A DNA stretch of 64,000 nt from assembly GCA_003347645.1 (NCBI GenBank), contig QDFX01000013.1, positions 49,889-113,888 on the forward strand, given 5' to 3'. Origin of the DNA: Rhizobiaceae bacterium CPCC 101076 (lineage in GTDB: Bacteria; Pseudomonadota; Alphaproteobacteria; Rhizobiales; Methylopilaceae). Both the position numbers and the translations under genes were made by a program. Numbering within the stretch: the stretch's first letter is position 1; each line of letters starts with the position of its first letter. Shown one piece after another: positions 8,180 through 20,315 of this stretch. The notes beneath the pieces were generated by a model. It saw only the letters and a list, made by a program, of their open reading frames with translations. It was not told the origin of the DNA and searched no databases.

Positions 8180-10009
8180 ATGATCGATCTCGGCGTGCGC
8201 GCGGCAGCCCCCGGTGGCCGCGCCTATGAAATCCAGGACCATACCTACGACGTCGTGGTCGTCGGCGCGGGCGGCGCGGGTCTTCGCGCGGTGCTCGGCT
8301 CCAGCCAGGCCGGCCTCCGCACCGCCTGCCTGACGAAGGTGTTTCCCACCCGCTCGCATACGGTCGCCGCACAGGGCGGGATGTCGGCCGCGCTCGGCAA
8401 TATGTCGGCCGACGACTGGCGTTGGCACATGTTCGATACCGTGAAGGGTTCGGACTGGCTCGGCGACCAGGACGCGATCGAATATCTCTGCCGCAACGCC
8501 CCGACCGCCGTTTACGAGCTGGAGCACTGGGGCGTGCCGTTCTCGCGCACCGAGGCCGGCCTGATCTACCAGCGGCCGTTCGGCGGCATGACGACCGAGT
8601 TCGGCGAGGGCGGAGCCGCCCAGCGCACCTGTGCCGCCGCCGACCGCACCGGCCACGCGATCCTGCACACCCTCTACGGCCAGTGCGTGAAGGCGGCATC
8701 CGAATTCTTCATCGAGTATTTCGCGCTCGACCTCATCATGGATGACGAAGGCCGCTGCCGCGGCGTCATCGCGCTGAAGATGGACGACGGTTCGATCCAC
8801 CGCTTCCGCGCCCAGATGGTGGTGCTGGCGACCGGCGGCTACGGCCGCGCCTATTTCTCCTGCACCTCGGCGCATACCTGTACGGGCGACGGCTCGGCCA
8901 TGGTGCTGCGTGCCGGCCTGCCGCTGCAGGATATGGAGTTCGTGCAGTTCCATCCGTCGGGCATCTATGGCGCCGGCTGCCTCATCACGGAGGGCGCGCG
9001 CGGCGAAGGCGGCTACCTCACCAATTCCCAGGACGAGCGCTTCATGGAGCGCTATGCCCCGCACGCCAAGGACCTCGCCTCACGCGACGTCGTCTCACGC
9101 GCGATGACGATGGAAATCCGCGAGGGGCGCGGCACCGGCAAGCTGAAGGACCACATCCTTCTGCATCTCGAACATCTCGACCCGGACATCCTGCATGAGC
9201 GGCTGCCGGGCATTTCCGAGAGCGCCAAGATCTTCGCCGGCGTCGACGTGACCCGCGAGCCGATCCCGGTGCTGCCGACCGTCCACTACAATATGGGCGG
9301 CATCCCGACGAACTATCACGGCGAGGTGCTGACCAAGAAGCACGGCGACCCGGACTATGTGGTGCCCGGCCTGATGGCGCTCGGCGAGGGCGCCTGCGTC
9401 TCGGTGCATGGCGCGAACCGGCTCGGCTCGAACTCGCTGACCGACCTCATCGTCTTCGGACGCGCCGCCGGCCAGCGCTGCGCCGAGATCCTGAAGCCCG
9501 GCGCGCCGCAGCCCGTACTCCCGGACAGCCAGACGGAAAAGGCGCTCGATCGCCTCGACCGCTTCCGCTACGCCGACGGCGGCACCCGGACCGCCGACAT
9601 CCGCCTCGCGATGCAGCGCACCATGCAGTCGAACTGCGCGGTGTTCCGCACCGGCGAGATTCTGGAAGAGGGCAAGGAGCTGATCAATAAGGTCTGGCAG
9701 TCGATGGACCACATCGGCGTCTCCGACCGCTCGCTGGTCTGGAACTCCGACCTGATCGAGACGCTAGAACTCGACAACTTGATCGCCCAGGCGGTCGTCA
9801 CCGTGGAGAGCGCCGCGAACCGCAAGGAAAGCCGCGGCGCCCATGCCCGCGAGGATTTCCCGGAGCGTGACGACGAGAACTGGATGAAGCACACTCTGTC
9901 CTGGGCGGACACCGACGCGCGCACCGTCACCATCGATTATCGCCCGGTCCACTCCTACACGCTGACCGACGAGGTCCAGTACATCGCTCCGAAGAAGCGG
10001 GTGTATTGA
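8180..10009 (+). CDS. sdhA: Succinate dehydrogenase flavoprotein subunit
   Basis: Catalytic subunit of complex II, oxidising succinate to fumarate with covalent FAD. The 609-residue product has the FAD dinucleotide motif [12 protein letters not shown]. The flavin-attachment His (about residue 60) lies in [11 protein letters not shown]. Later come the active-site [21 protein letters not shown], the catalytic Arg region RDVVSRAM and [12 protein letters not shown]. It starts 4 bases after sdhD, a normal length and position for the family. Confidence 0.98.
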   Translation: MIDLGVRAAAPGGRAYEIQDHTYDVVVVGAGGAGLRAVLGSSQAGLRTACLTKVFPTRSHTVAAQGGMSAALGNMSADDWRWHMFDTVKGSDWLGDQDAIEYLCRNAPTAVYELEHWGVPFSRTEAGLIYQRPFGGMTTEFGEGGAAQRTCAAADRTGHAILHTLYGQCVKAASEFFIEYFALDLIMDDEGRCRGVIALKMDDGSIHRFRAQMVVLATGGYGRAYFSCTSAHTCTGDGSAMVLRAGLPLQDMEFVQFHPSGIYGAGCLITEGARGEGGYLTNSQDERFMERYAPHAKDLASRDVVSRAMTMEIREGRGTGKLKDHILLHLEHLDPDILHERLPGISESAKIFAGVDVTREPIPVLPTVHYNMGGIPTNYHGEVLTKKHGDPDYVVPGLMALGEGACVSVHGANRLGSNSLTDLIVFGRAAGQRCAEILKPGAPQPVLPDSQTEKALDRLDRFRYADGGTRTADIRLAMQRTMQSNCAVFRTGEILEEGKELINKVWQSMDHIGVSDRSLVWNSDLIETLELDNLIAQAVVTVESAANRKESRGAHAREDFPERDDENWMKHTLSWADTDARTVTIDYRPVHSYTLTDEVQYIAPKKRVY

Positions 10010-10049
10010 CCGTGCGCCGGGCCTAGATTTCCCTAGAGGAACCCGCTCA

Positions 10050-10832
10050 ATGGCTGAATTCAGTCTGCCGAAGAACTCGAGGATCAAGCAGGGCCGGACC
10101 TGGCCGAAGCCGGAGGGCGCCGAGCGGGTGACCGAGTTCCGCGTCTATCGCTGGAACCCCGACGACGGCGAGAACCCCAGCGTCGACACCTATTACGTCG
10201 ACCGGGAGCATTGCGGGCCGATGATCCTGGACGGCCTGATCTACATCAAGAACACGATCGACTCATCCCTGACCTTTCGCCGCTCCTGCCGCGAGGGCAT
10301 CTGCGGTTCGTGTTCGATGAACATCAACGGCGCCAATACCCTGGCCTGCACCATGGGCATGGACGAGGCGGGCGGCGATTCGATCGCGGTCTATCCGCTG
10401 CCGCACATGGCGGTGATCAAGGATCTCGTCCCCGATCTCAGCACCTTCTACGCCCAGCACGCGCTGATCGAGCCGTATCTGAAGACCGAGACGCCGCCGC
10501 CGGAGCGCGAGTGGACGCAGTCGCCGGAAGATCGGGAAAAGCTCGACGGCCTCTACGAGTGCATCCTCTGCGCCTGCTGCACGACCTCGTGCCCGAGCTA
10601 TTGGTGGAACGGCGACAAATATCTCGGCCCGGCGGCACTGTTGCAGGCCTATCGCTGGATGATCGACAGCCGTGACGAGGGCATGGGCGAACGTCTCGAC
10701 ACGCTGGAAGACCCGTTTCGGCTCTACCGCTGCCACACGATCATGAACTGCGCCAATGTCTGCCCGAAGGGCCTGAACCCGGCAAAGGCGATCGCGAAGA
10801 TCAAGAACCTGATGCTCGAACGGCGGATGTAA
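10050..10832 (+). CDS. sdhB: Succinate dehydrogenase iron-sulfur subunit
   Basis: Electron-transfer subunit of complex II. The 260-residue product has the plant-ferredoxin 2Fe-2S motif [22 protein letters not shown]. The C-terminal [4Fe-4S]/[3Fe-4S] cysteines lie in [16 protein letters not shown] and [23 protein letters not shown] precedes the ATG. It is the last gene of the sdh operon; no intrinsic terminator is evident in the 131 bases that follow. Confidence 0.98.
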   Translation: MAEFSLPKNSRIKQGRTWPKPEGAERVTEFRVYRWNPDDGENPSVDTYYVDREHCGPMILDGLIYIKNTIDSSLTFRRSCREGICGSCSMNINGANTLACTMGMDEAGGDSIAVYPLPHMAVIKDLVPDLSTFYAQHALIEPYLKTETPPPEREWTQSPEDREKLDGLYECILCACCTTSCPSYWWNGDKYLGPAALLQAYRWMIDSRDEGMGERLDTLEDPFRLYRCHTIMNCANVCPKGLNPAKAIAKIKNLMLERRM

Positions 10833-10963
10833 CTCACAAGTGATTGTACGTAGCGGACGCATTTCACCGCTTTTCGGCCGCTTTGCAGGTAACAGATGTT
10901 AACGGAACGTGACTTACGGGGCACGTTCAACGATAATTCGACATCTTCTAATCTGCCGAACGC

Positions 10964-12136
10964 ATGATCACGACCCGACCCGCGATGATTCTGAGCTGCG
11001 CCGCGTGCATCGCCTTCGCGGTCGCGCCGCTGCGGGTGGACGTGTCGACGCGGGCGCTTGAACTCGCAGGCGCGTTTGCGGCAACGGCAAAGCCCGCGGC
11101 ACCGGCGAAAGCCGCCGCCCAAGCCAAGCCCGCCACCGCAGCCAAGCCGGCGGCGAAAGCCGCGACCGCCAAACCCGTGGCCAAGGGCAAGAAAGTCGCC
11201 AAGGCAAAGTCCAAGAAGAGCAAGAAATTCGCCAAGGGCAGGAATCGCGGCAAGGGCAAGCCCGCCGCCGTCGCCGCCTTGCCCCTCGATCGTCTCGACG
11301 CGGCGCAGGTCGAGCCGAACATGGTCAAGGATGCCGGCGCGAAATCCGCGATCGAACTTCTGGCTTCGTACAAGCGGGCAGTGAACGAAGGCGATCTCGA
11401 AACGGCGGCCGTATTGCTCCGCGTCACCTCGGGCCACAGGCTCACGCACGAAATCGTCAGTCAGGCCAACGAGCTCCTCGGAGTGACCCTCGACGGCGAC
11501 GACCGCGAAGTGCTGGTGCAGCTCTCCGGCTCGCCCCGAACCGCGGAGGTCGCAAACGCCGTTGCGCCGAAGGCGGAAGCCGCGGGCGCTACGACATTCA
11601 AGGGCCGGATCGGCGCCGTGCATGCGGCGGCAAACGCCGCACCCCGGACCTCGGCGCTCGATTGCCTGGCGGCCTACAAGCGCGCGGTCGAGACCGGCCG
11701 TTCCGACAGCGCGGGGATCGCACTCGCGGCGGCGATCCGCAAGCCGGTCGACGAGCCGACCGTCCATGAGGCGAACGAACTGCTCGGACTGGCCGCGAGC
11801 CAGGTCAACATCCCCGAGGTGACGTCGAGCGGCCGAAGCGCCGCCACGCCGGTCGAACCTGCCGTCGCGCCCGCCCCTGTCGCTCCCATTCCGGCTGCGC
11901 CGGTCACGGACCCGGTGCCAGAGACCGAGGCCGTTCCTTCCCTGGTGCCACTGCTGCCGTCCAGCTTCGAGCTGGCGCCTGCCCCCGCTCCTTTGATGTC
12001 GGCAATGACAGACCTGCTCAGTCCGGCGCCGATTTATGAGCCGGCGGTGCAGGAAGCGCAGGCCGCGATGGCGGCGGCGACATCCGTTTCGGATTCGGTG
12101 CCGATGCCGATTCCCGCACCGAAGCGGAAGCGTTGA
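10964..12136 (+). CDS. Lys/Ala/Pro-rich probable exported protein with an internal duplication
   Basis: A 390-residue protein of unknown family. It has a hydrophobic N-terminus (about residues 7-23), then a Lys/Ala-rich low-complexity stretch (about 41-100) resembling histone H1 tails. Two equal-length 46-residue repeats follow (128-173 and 230-275), both built as SA...L.AYKRAV...ANELLG; I count about 19 of 46 identical positions by eye. The last third is Pro/Ala-rich. The Lys-rich region could bind nucleic acid or anionic cell-wall polymer; that is inference. The ATG at 10964 lacks a strong ribosome binding site, and a strong terminator follows. Confidence 0.8.
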   Translation: MITTRPAMILSCAACIAFAVAPLRVDVSTRALELAGAFAATAKPAAPAKAAAQAKPATAAKPAAKAATAKPVAKGKKVAKAKSKKSKKFAKGRNRGKGKPAAVAALPLDRLDAAQVEPNMVKDAGAKSAIELLASYKRAVNEGDLETAAVLLRVTSGHRLTHEIVSQANELLGVTLDGDDREVLVQLSGSPRTAEVANAVAPKAEAAGATTFKGRIGAVHAAANAAPRTSALDCLAAYKRAVETGRSDSAGIALAAAIRKPVDEPTVHEANELLGLAASQVNIPEVTSSGRSAATPVEPAVAPAPVAPIPAAPVTDPVPETEAVPSLVPLLPSSFELAPAPAPLMSAMTDLLSPAPIYEPAVQEAQAAMAAATSVSDSVPMPIPAPKRKR

Positions 12137-12157
12137 TTTCAAGGATGGTCAGAATCG

Positions 12158-12186
12158 AAAAGGCCGGGTCTCCCCGGCCTTTTTGT
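12158..12186. terminator. Bidirectional intrinsic terminator
   Basis: AAAAGGCCGGG is followed by a short loop and CCCCGGCCTTTTT, giving a 9-10 bp GC-rich stem flanked by A and T runs. It lies between the convergent duplicated-motif gene and the protease gene and should serve both. The protease stop codon begins at its right edge. Confidence 0.92.
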
Positions 12187-13080
12187 TCAGTGCAGGCTCG
12201 CGGCCTGTGTCCTGATCGGTTCCTGCGCGACCGGCGGGATCACTGCCGGCGGCTGGGCCGGCTCGGTGTCCGGTCCGTTGGTCATCGCCATGATCGCGTT
12301 GCGGAACGGACCTTCGACGGCGACACCGAAATTCATGTGGGTCTCGGAGAACGGACCGGCCTTGTCCGGATGGGTCGAGCGCCAGCCGACATAGATGCCG
12401 ACCATAGCGCAGGACGAACCGGGCAGCATGATCGCGCTGCCGGAAGCGCCTTCGCCGGCACTGCAGTCGATGGCGATCTCGCGGGCGCTGGCCGATTCGA
12501 TGCGGTGCGATGTGCGGATCACGCAGGCCTCGATCGCCTTGCGACCGTCATGGACCCAGCCGCGATGGCGATGGGCGAGCATGACGATATTGGTGCCGGC
12601 CGATTCCGCCTCGGCGGTGCCGAGCGCATAGGGACGGGCATTCGGCACGCCCTCAGTCAGCCGGACGACCGCCCAGTCATGGACCGGCGACACCGCGTAT
12701 GGATCGCGCGAGCCGACGCGGAGCGAGTTCGCATCGATCGGGATCGCATGCTGGACGCCGTCGATGGCGATCGCGAACACACAGGAAGAGAGATTGCCAC
12801 GCGACCTGCCGTCAGCGTCGAAGAAGGCATGTGCCGCAGTCGTGACAACATCGTGCCGGATCGTGAGCTGCGCGGTCGAATACACGCCCGAGCAGATAAT
12901 CATGCCGGTCGCGGCATAGCGCGTCTCGTACATGCCTGGATCCTGCCCGGTCTTCTGGGCAAATTCAGGAAGTGTCAGACGCGCATCCGAAATCAGGGTC
13001 ACCGCCTCGGCCTCGTCGGAAACCGCGAACAGACCAAGGCCGCAAAGGACCACCGCCAAGAAAATCAGCCCGTGCCGCAC
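12187..13080 (-). CDS. Exported trypsin-like serine protease
   Basis: About 297 residues. A GTG start at 13080, with GGGGGA just upstream, leads straight into a signal peptide (HGLIFLAVVLCGLGLFAVSDEAEA). An upstream ATG at 13197 would bury the signal and is less likely. The chymotrypsin-fold triad can be placed: His in VVTTAAHAFF, Asp in VHDWAVVRL and Ser in GEGASGSAIMLPG. Several cysteines (ICSG, SSCVF, IEACVI, IDCSAG, SSCAM) could form disulfides in the periplasm. The substrate is unknown. It is divergent from zapE. Confidence 0.85.
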   Translation of the reverse strand: MRHGLIFLAVVLCGLGLFAVSDEAEAVTLISDARLTLPEFAQKTGQDPGMYETRYAATGMIICSGVYSTAQLTIRHDVVTTAAHAFFDADGRSRGNLSSCVFAIAIDGVQHAIPIDANSLRVGSRDPYAVSPVHDWAVVRLTEGVPNARPYALGTAEAESAGTNIVMLAHRHRGWVHDGRKAIEACVIRTSHRIESASAREIAIDCSAGEGASGSAIMLPGSSCAMVGIYVGWRSTHPDKAGPFSETHMNFGVAVEGPFRNAIMAMTNGPDTEPAQPPAVIPPVAQEPIRTQAASLH

Positions 13081-13288
13081 GTTCTCATCCCCCGCACTAC
13101 GGCGAAGGATGAAGCAGACAGAATTTTCGTCAAGCAGGTAAAACGGCTCACCCGGGATTCGGTTCCCTGCGTTACAAAAAAGTTTCACTTCCGCCACGCA
13201 ACTGTCGCAAACCAGACCGGTTATGTGGAAAAACCTTCTTTCCTAGGGCAAGTATTCGACAGGAGCCGCCGTAACTTGCGCCCCAGCC

Positions 13289-14401
13289 ATGCAACAAACG
13301 CTTGACCAGAACTATGCCGAACTGGCGCGCTTGGGCGCGATCAGGCCGGACCCCGCGCAGATTGCTGTAGTGGGGAAGCTCGATGCCCTGCTGACCGAAC
13401 TCGACGGGACGCCGAAAGGCCCGGGCTTATTCGACCGCCTCTTCGGCAAGAAGGCTCCCGCGCCGCGCGGCCTCTACATCTGGGGAGAGGTCGGACGCGG
13501 CAAGACGCTGCTGATGGACCAGTTCTTCGATCTCGCGCCGCACGACGCGAAAAGGCGGGCGCATTTCCACGCTTTCATGGTGGAGGTCCATGGCCGGCTG
13601 CACGAGGTGCGGCAGCGGCAGAACGGAAAGGGCGGCGACGCCATCCTCGAAGTCGCCGACGAGATCGCGGCGGAGGGCAAGCTGCTCTGCCTCGACGAAT
13701 TCCAGGTGACCGACATCGCCGACGCCATGCTGCTGAGCCGTCTGTTCGGGCGGATGTTCGAGCGCGGCGCCGTTCTGGTCACCACATCGAACGAGCCGCC
13801 GGACGGCCTCTATCGCAATGGGCTGAACCGCCACCTCTTCCTGCCGTTCATCGATCTCCTGAAAGAGCGGGTCGACGTCGTGAAGCTCGACGCGCCCTCG
13901 GATTTCCGACTGGAAAAACTGGCCGCCGCGCCGACTTGGTACGTTCCGGCAGATGGCACGGCCAAGAAGGCGGTGGACGCTGCGTTCGAGCGGCTGGCCG
14001 GGGCCGCGAAGGGCGGGCCGCAGACGCTGCGCGTGCAGGGGCGTGACGTGGTCGTGCCGAACGCGCTGAACGGCGTCGCCCGCTACACTTTCGAAGGCCT
14101 TTGCGGCGCCCTTCTCGGACCGGCCGACCTTGGCGCGATCGCGCAGCGATACCATTCTATCGTGCTCGACGGGATCCCGCTGCTCGACACGGCAGCTCCG
14201 GACCAGGTTCGGCGCTTCATCATCCTGATAGACGAATTGTACGATAACAGGGTCAAATTGATCGCCTCGGCGGCCGCCGAACCCGATGCTCTACTGACGT
14301 CGGGAAAACAGGCCGTCGCATTCAAGCGGACGGCCTCCCGGCTGGTCGAAATGAGATCAAAAGAGTGGCTTTCCCTCCCCCACGGACGCGCCGTGACTTG
14401 A
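13289..14401 (+). CDS. zapE: Cell division protein ZapE (AFG1-like ATPase)
   Basis: A 370-residue AAA-type ATPase of the AFG1/ZapE family, which associates with the division ring in bacteria. Walker A is GEVGRGKT (residues 66-73) and Walker B is in LLCLDEFQVTD. The diagnostic VTTSNEPPDGLYRNGLNRHLFLPFI segment follows. It lies immediately upstream of mdh, the usual arrangement in this order. The 208 bases before it are shared with the divergent protease gene. Confidence 0.95.
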   Translation: MQQTLDQNYAELARLGAIRPDPAQIAVVGKLDALLTELDGTPKGPGLFDRLFGKKAPAPRGLYIWGEVGRGKTLLMDQFFDLAPHDAKRRAHFHAFMVEVHGRLHEVRQRQNGKGGDAILEVADEIAAEGKLLCLDEFQVTDIADAMLLSRLFGRMFERGAVLVTTSNEPPDGLYRNGLNRHLFLPFIDLLKERVDVVKLDAPSDFRLEKLAAAPTWYVPADGTAKKAVDAAFERLAGAAKGGPQTLRVQGRDVVVPNALNGVARYTFEGLCGALLGPADLGAIAQRYHSIVLDGIPLLDTAAPDQVRRFIILIDELYDNRVKLIASAAAEPDALLTSGKQAVAFKRTASRLVEMRSKEWLSLPHGRAVT

Positions 14402-14409
14402 ATTCATAA

Positions 14410-15417
<1,008 letters not shown>

Positions 15418-15452
15418 CGCACGGCTGCCGTAAAGAGCGTTTATCTCCAAAA

Positions 15453-15502
15453 AGATCGGTGCCGGGTGTTGAAACCCGGTCCGATCTGACTGATTCTCAG
15501 TC
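15453..15502 (+). other. Two tandem hairpins between mdh and sucA
   Basis: The first hairpin pairs AGATCGG (15453-15459) with CCGATCT (15481-15487). An inner stem pairs CCGGGT (15462-15467) with ACCCGG (15474-15479), for 13 pairs in all. The second follows immediately: GACTGA/TCAGTC around a 3-base loop (15488-15502). There is no long T-tract after either. They may mark the end of the mdh transcript, an RNA processing site, or a 5' leader element of sucA. I cannot match them to a known riboswitch. Confidence 0.6.
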
Positions 15503-15588
15503 GACAGTTTTCGTCTTCCGGAAACTGCCCCTTCCTCCAGAACGGCGGCCACAAGAACCGCCGTGGACGTCCAAAGGACGCGACGACC

Positions 15589-18552
15589 ATGTCACGCCAA
15601 ACGGCGAACCAGGCTTTCCTGAACACCGCCTTTCTCGACGGCGCCAATGCGGCCTATGTCGAAGACCTCTACGCCCGCTACATCGACAATCCGAATTCGG
15701 TAGACGCCGAATGGCGCGCCTTCTTCGCGGAACTGGGCGACAGACCGGCTGACGCGGCGAAGAATGCCGAAGGGCCTTCATGGTCCCGGCCGGATTGGCC
15801 TCAGCCCCTGAACGGCGAACTGGTCTCCGCGCTCGACGGCAATTGGGCGCCCGGTGAAATCCATATCGCCGAGAAAGCGGTTTCCGACCGCATCCAGTCG
15901 AAGGCGAAGGAAATCGGCCAGGCGATCTCGTCGGAAGAGGCGCATCAGGCGACACGCGATTCCGTCCGCGCGCTGATGCTGATCCGCGCCTACCGCATGC
16001 GCGGCCATCTGGCGGCCGATCTCGACCCGCTCAAGATCCAGCCATCACGGGCTCAGGAGGAGCTCGACCCGGCGTCCTACGGCTTCACCGAAGCCGATAT
16101 GGACCGCAAGATCTTCCTCGACTACGTGCTCGGCCTCGAATACGCGACCATGCGCGAGATCGTGGCGATCCTCCGCCGCAACTATTGCTCGACGATCGGC
16201 GTCGAGTTCATGCACATCTCCGAGCCTGCCGAGAAGGCGTGGATCCAGGAGCGCATGGAAGGCCCGGAGAAGGGCGTCGCCTTCACCCGCGAGGGCAAGC
16301 GCGCGATCCTGAACAAGCTGGTCGAGGCCGAGGGCTTCGAGCGCTTCCTCGATGTCAAATATACCGGCACCAAGCGTTTCGGCCTGGACGGCGGCGAAAG
16401 CCTGATCCCGGCGCTGGAGCAGATCATCAAGCGCGGCGGCAATCTCGGCGTGCAGGAGATCGTGCTCGGCATGGCCCATCGCGGCCGTCTGAACGTGCTC
16501 ACCCAGGTCATGAGCAAGCCGCACCGCGCGCTGTTCCACGAGTTCAAGGGCGGTTCCTCGACTCCCGACGACATCGAGGGCTCGGGCGACGTGAAGTATC
16601 ATCTGGGTGCTTCGTCCGACCGCGAGTTCGACGGCAACAAGGTGCATCTGTCGCTGACCGCGAACCCGTCGCATCTCGAGATCGTCGACCCGGTCGTTCT
16701 GGGTAAGGTCCGCGCCAAGCAGGACCAGCACAAGGATACCGAGCGCACCAAGGTGCTGCCGCTCCTGATCCACGGCGACGCCGCGTTCGCCGGCCAGGGC
16801 GTGATCGCCGAATGCTTTGGCCTCTCCGGCCTGAAGGGTCACCGCACCGGCGGCTCGATCCACTTCATCATCAACAACCAGATCGGCTTCACCACGAGCC
16901 CGCGCGTCGCCCGCTCCTCGCCCTATCCGTCGGATGTGGCGAAGATGGTCGAGGCGCCGGTGCTGCACGTGAACGGCGACGATCCGGAGGCGGTGACGTT
17001 CGCCGCCAAGGTCGCGACCGAATTCCGGCAGAAGTTCAAGAAGCCGGTCGTGGTCGACATGTTCTGCTACCGCCGCTACGGCCACAACGAAGGCGACGAG
17101 CCGTCGTTCACCCAGCCGGCGATGTACAAGGTCATCCGCCAGCTCCCCTCGACGCTCGAACTCTACGCCAGGAAGCTCGAGCAGGAGGGCGTGGTCGCGC
17201 CGGGCGAGGTCGATCAGATGCGCGAGGCATGGCGCGCGCGCCTGGAGACCGAGTTCGAAGGCGGCGGCAACTACCTGCCGAACAAGGCCGACTGGCTCGA
17301 CGGCCGCTGGGCCGGCCTGAAGCCCGCAGGCAAGGACACCGACGATGCCCGACGCGGCACGACCGGCGTCGAGAAGGAGACGCTGAAGGAGATCGGCCGG
17401 AAAATCACGAGCGTTCCGGCCGGCTTCCACCTGCACAAGACGATCGCGCGCTTCCTCGACAATCGCAGGACCGCGATCGAGACCGGAGAAGGCATCGACT
17501 GGGCGACCGGCGAGGCTTTGGCGTTCTCGTCGCTGCTGCTGGAGGGCCACCCCGTTCGCCTGTCCGGCCAGGACGTCGAGCGCGGCACCTTCTCGCAGCG
17601 CCATTCGGTTCTGACCGACCAGGAGACCGAGGCGCGCTATAAGCCCTTCAATCACCTGAGCGAAAACCAGGGTCATTACGAGGTCATCAATTCGATGCTC
17701 TCGGAAGAGGCGGTGCTCGGCTTCGAGTACGGCTATTCGCTGGCCGAGCCGAACGCGCTGACCCTTTGGGAAGCTCAGTTCGGCGACTTCGCCAACGGCG
17801 CCCAGGTCGTCATCGACCAGTTCATCTCGTCCGGCGAGAAGAAGTGGCTACGCATGTCCGGCCTCGTGATGCTCCTGCCGCATGGCTATGAGGGCCAGGG
17901 CCCGGAGCATTCGTCGGCCCGTCTGGAACGCTATCTGCAGATGTGCGCCGAAGACAATATGCAGGTCTGCAACATCACGACGCCGTCGAACTATTTCCAT
18001 GTTCTGCGCCGTCAGCTGAACCGTGAATTCCGCAAGCCGCTCGTGCTGATGACGCCGAAAAGCCTGCTCCGCCACAAGCGGGCGGTCTCGACGCTCGACA
18101 AGTTCGAGGAAGGCACATTCTTCCATCGCTGGCTGCACGACGACGCTGACGAGCGCAAGGGCGGTGAGCTGTTCAAGGAGCCGGGGAAGGTGCGCCGCAT
18201 CATCCTCTGCTCGGGCAAGGTCTATTACGACCTGTTCGAGGAACGCGAGAAGCGCGGCATCGACGACATCTGCATCATGCGTATCGAACAGCTTTACCCG
18301 TTCCCGGCGAAGTCGCTGGCGCAGGAGCTGTCTCGATTCAAGAACGCCGAGATCGTCTGGTGCCAGGAAGAGCCGCGCAATATGGGCGCCTGGTTCTTCG
18401 TCGATCAGTACATCAACTGGGCAGGCGGCCGAAAAGGCGACGTGCGACGTGCGCGCTATGTCGGACGTCCGCCAGCGGCGTCGACGGCCGTCGGCCAGAT
18501 GTCGAAGCATCAGGCCCAGCTCAGGGCATTCCTGGACGAAGCGTTCGCGTGA
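15589..18552 (+). CDS. sucA: 2-oxoglutarate dehydrogenase E1 component
   Basis: Thiamine-diphosphate-dependent decarboxylase of the 2-oxoglutarate dehydrogenase complex. The 987-residue product has the N-terminal E2-interaction segment (FLNTAFLDGANAAYVEDLYARY). The ThDP/Mg site is in HGDAAFAGQGVIAE...IHFIINNQIGFTTSP (from about residue 394). GMAHRGRLNVLTQVM and the C-terminal WCQEEPRNMGAW are also present. sucB follows after 38 bases, so the two are co-transcribed. The usual upstream partners sucCD are missing here. Confidence 0.98.
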   Translation: MSRQTANQAFLNTAFLDGANAAYVEDLYARYIDNPNSVDAEWRAFFAELGDRPADAAKNAEGPSWSRPDWPQPLNGELVSALDGNWAPGEIHIAEKAVSDRIQSKAKEIGQAISSEEAHQATRDSVRALMLIRAYRMRGHLAADLDPLKIQPSRAQEELDPASYGFTEADMDRKIFLDYVLGLEYATMREIVAILRRNYCSTIGVEFMHISEPAEKAWIQERMEGPEKGVAFTREGKRAILNKLVEAEGFERFLDVKYTGTKRFGLDGGESLIPALEQIIKRGGNLGVQEIVLGMAHRGRLNVLTQVMSKPHRALFHEFKGGSSTPDDIEGSGDVKYHLGASSDREFDGNKVHLSLTANPSHLEIVDPVVLGKVRAKQDQHKDTERTKVLPLLIHGDAAFAGQGVIAECFGLSGLKGHRTGGSIHFIINNQIGFTTSPRVARSSPYPSDVAKMVEAPVLHVNGDDPEAVTFAAKVATEFRQKFKKPVVVDMFCYRRYGHNEGDEPSFTQPAMYKVIRQLPSTLELYARKLEQEGVVAPGEVDQMREAWRARLETEFEGGGNYLPNKADWLDGRWAGLKPAGKDTDDARRGTTGVEKETLKEIGRKITSVPAGFHLHKTIARFLDNRRTAIETGEGIDWATGEALAFSSLLLEGHPVRLSGQDVERGTFSQRHSVLTDQETEARYKPFNHLSENQGHYEVINSMLSEEAVLGFEYGYSLAEPNALTLWEAQFGDFANGAQVVIDQFISSGEKKWLRMSGLVMLLPHGYEGQGPEHSSARLERYLQMCAEDNMQVCNITTPSNYFHVLRRQLNREFRKPLVLMTPKSLLRHKRAVSTLDKFEEGTFFHRWLHDDADERKGGELFKEPGKVRRIILCSGKVYYDLFEEREKRGIDDICIMRIEQLYPFPAKSLAQELSRFKNAEIVWCQEEPRNMGAWFFVDQYINWAGGRKGDVRRARYVGRPPAASTAVGQMSKHQAQLRAFLDEAFA

Positions 18553-18590
18553 ACGCGAGAAGACGCCGGATGGCGCGATAGGGGAGTAAG

Positions 18591-19871
<1,281 letters not shown>

Positions 19872-19883
19872 GAAGATGACGCC

Positions 19884-20315
19884 ATGGCGTTCGGACCCGA
19901 TATTCCGCCGATCCAGGCCCATCTCTGCGTGAAGGGCGGCAGCGAGGCGATCGCCTTCTACGAGAAGGCGTTCGGCGCCACGACGACCTTCAAGCACATG
20001 GCCGAGGACGGCAAACGCGTGATGCACGCCAACCTCGCCCTCTTCGGCGGCGAGGTCATGCTGCATGACGAGTTTCCGGAGTTTGGCGGCGACGTCCTGT
20101 CGCCGCTGACGCGCGGCGGCGCCAGCATGGCGATCAACATCAACATGAAGGCGCCTTCCGACACGGATGCCGCGATCGAGCGCGCGGTTACGGCCGGCGC
20201 CACCTTGGTCCTGCCGGCGCAGGACGTGTTCTGGGGTTCGCGTTACGGCAAGGTTCGCGATCCCTTCGGCCATGTCTGGGAGTTCAACGCCCCCCTCGCC
20301 CCGCAGGCCGCGTGA
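19884..20315 (+). CDS. VOC superfamily protein, PhnB/glyoxalase-like
   Basis: A 143-residue vicinal-oxygen-chelate fold protein of the PhnB type: AHLCVKGGSEAIAFYEKAFGA near the N-terminus and RYGKVRDPFGHVWEF near the end. The family includes glyoxalase-like and fosfomycin-resistance-like proteins, and the substrate here cannot be predicted. It begins 12 bases after sucB. Its stop codon overlaps the GTG of the next gene in a GTGA arrangement, so it is probably translated with the LysE-type gene. Confidence 0.88.
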   Translation: MAFGPDIPPIQAHLCVKGGSEAIAFYEKAFGATTTFKHMAEDGKRVMHANLALFGGEVMLHDEFPEFGGDVLSPLTRGGASMAININMKAPSDTDAAIERAVTAGATLVLPAQDVFWGSRYGKVRDPFGHVWEFNAPLAPQAA

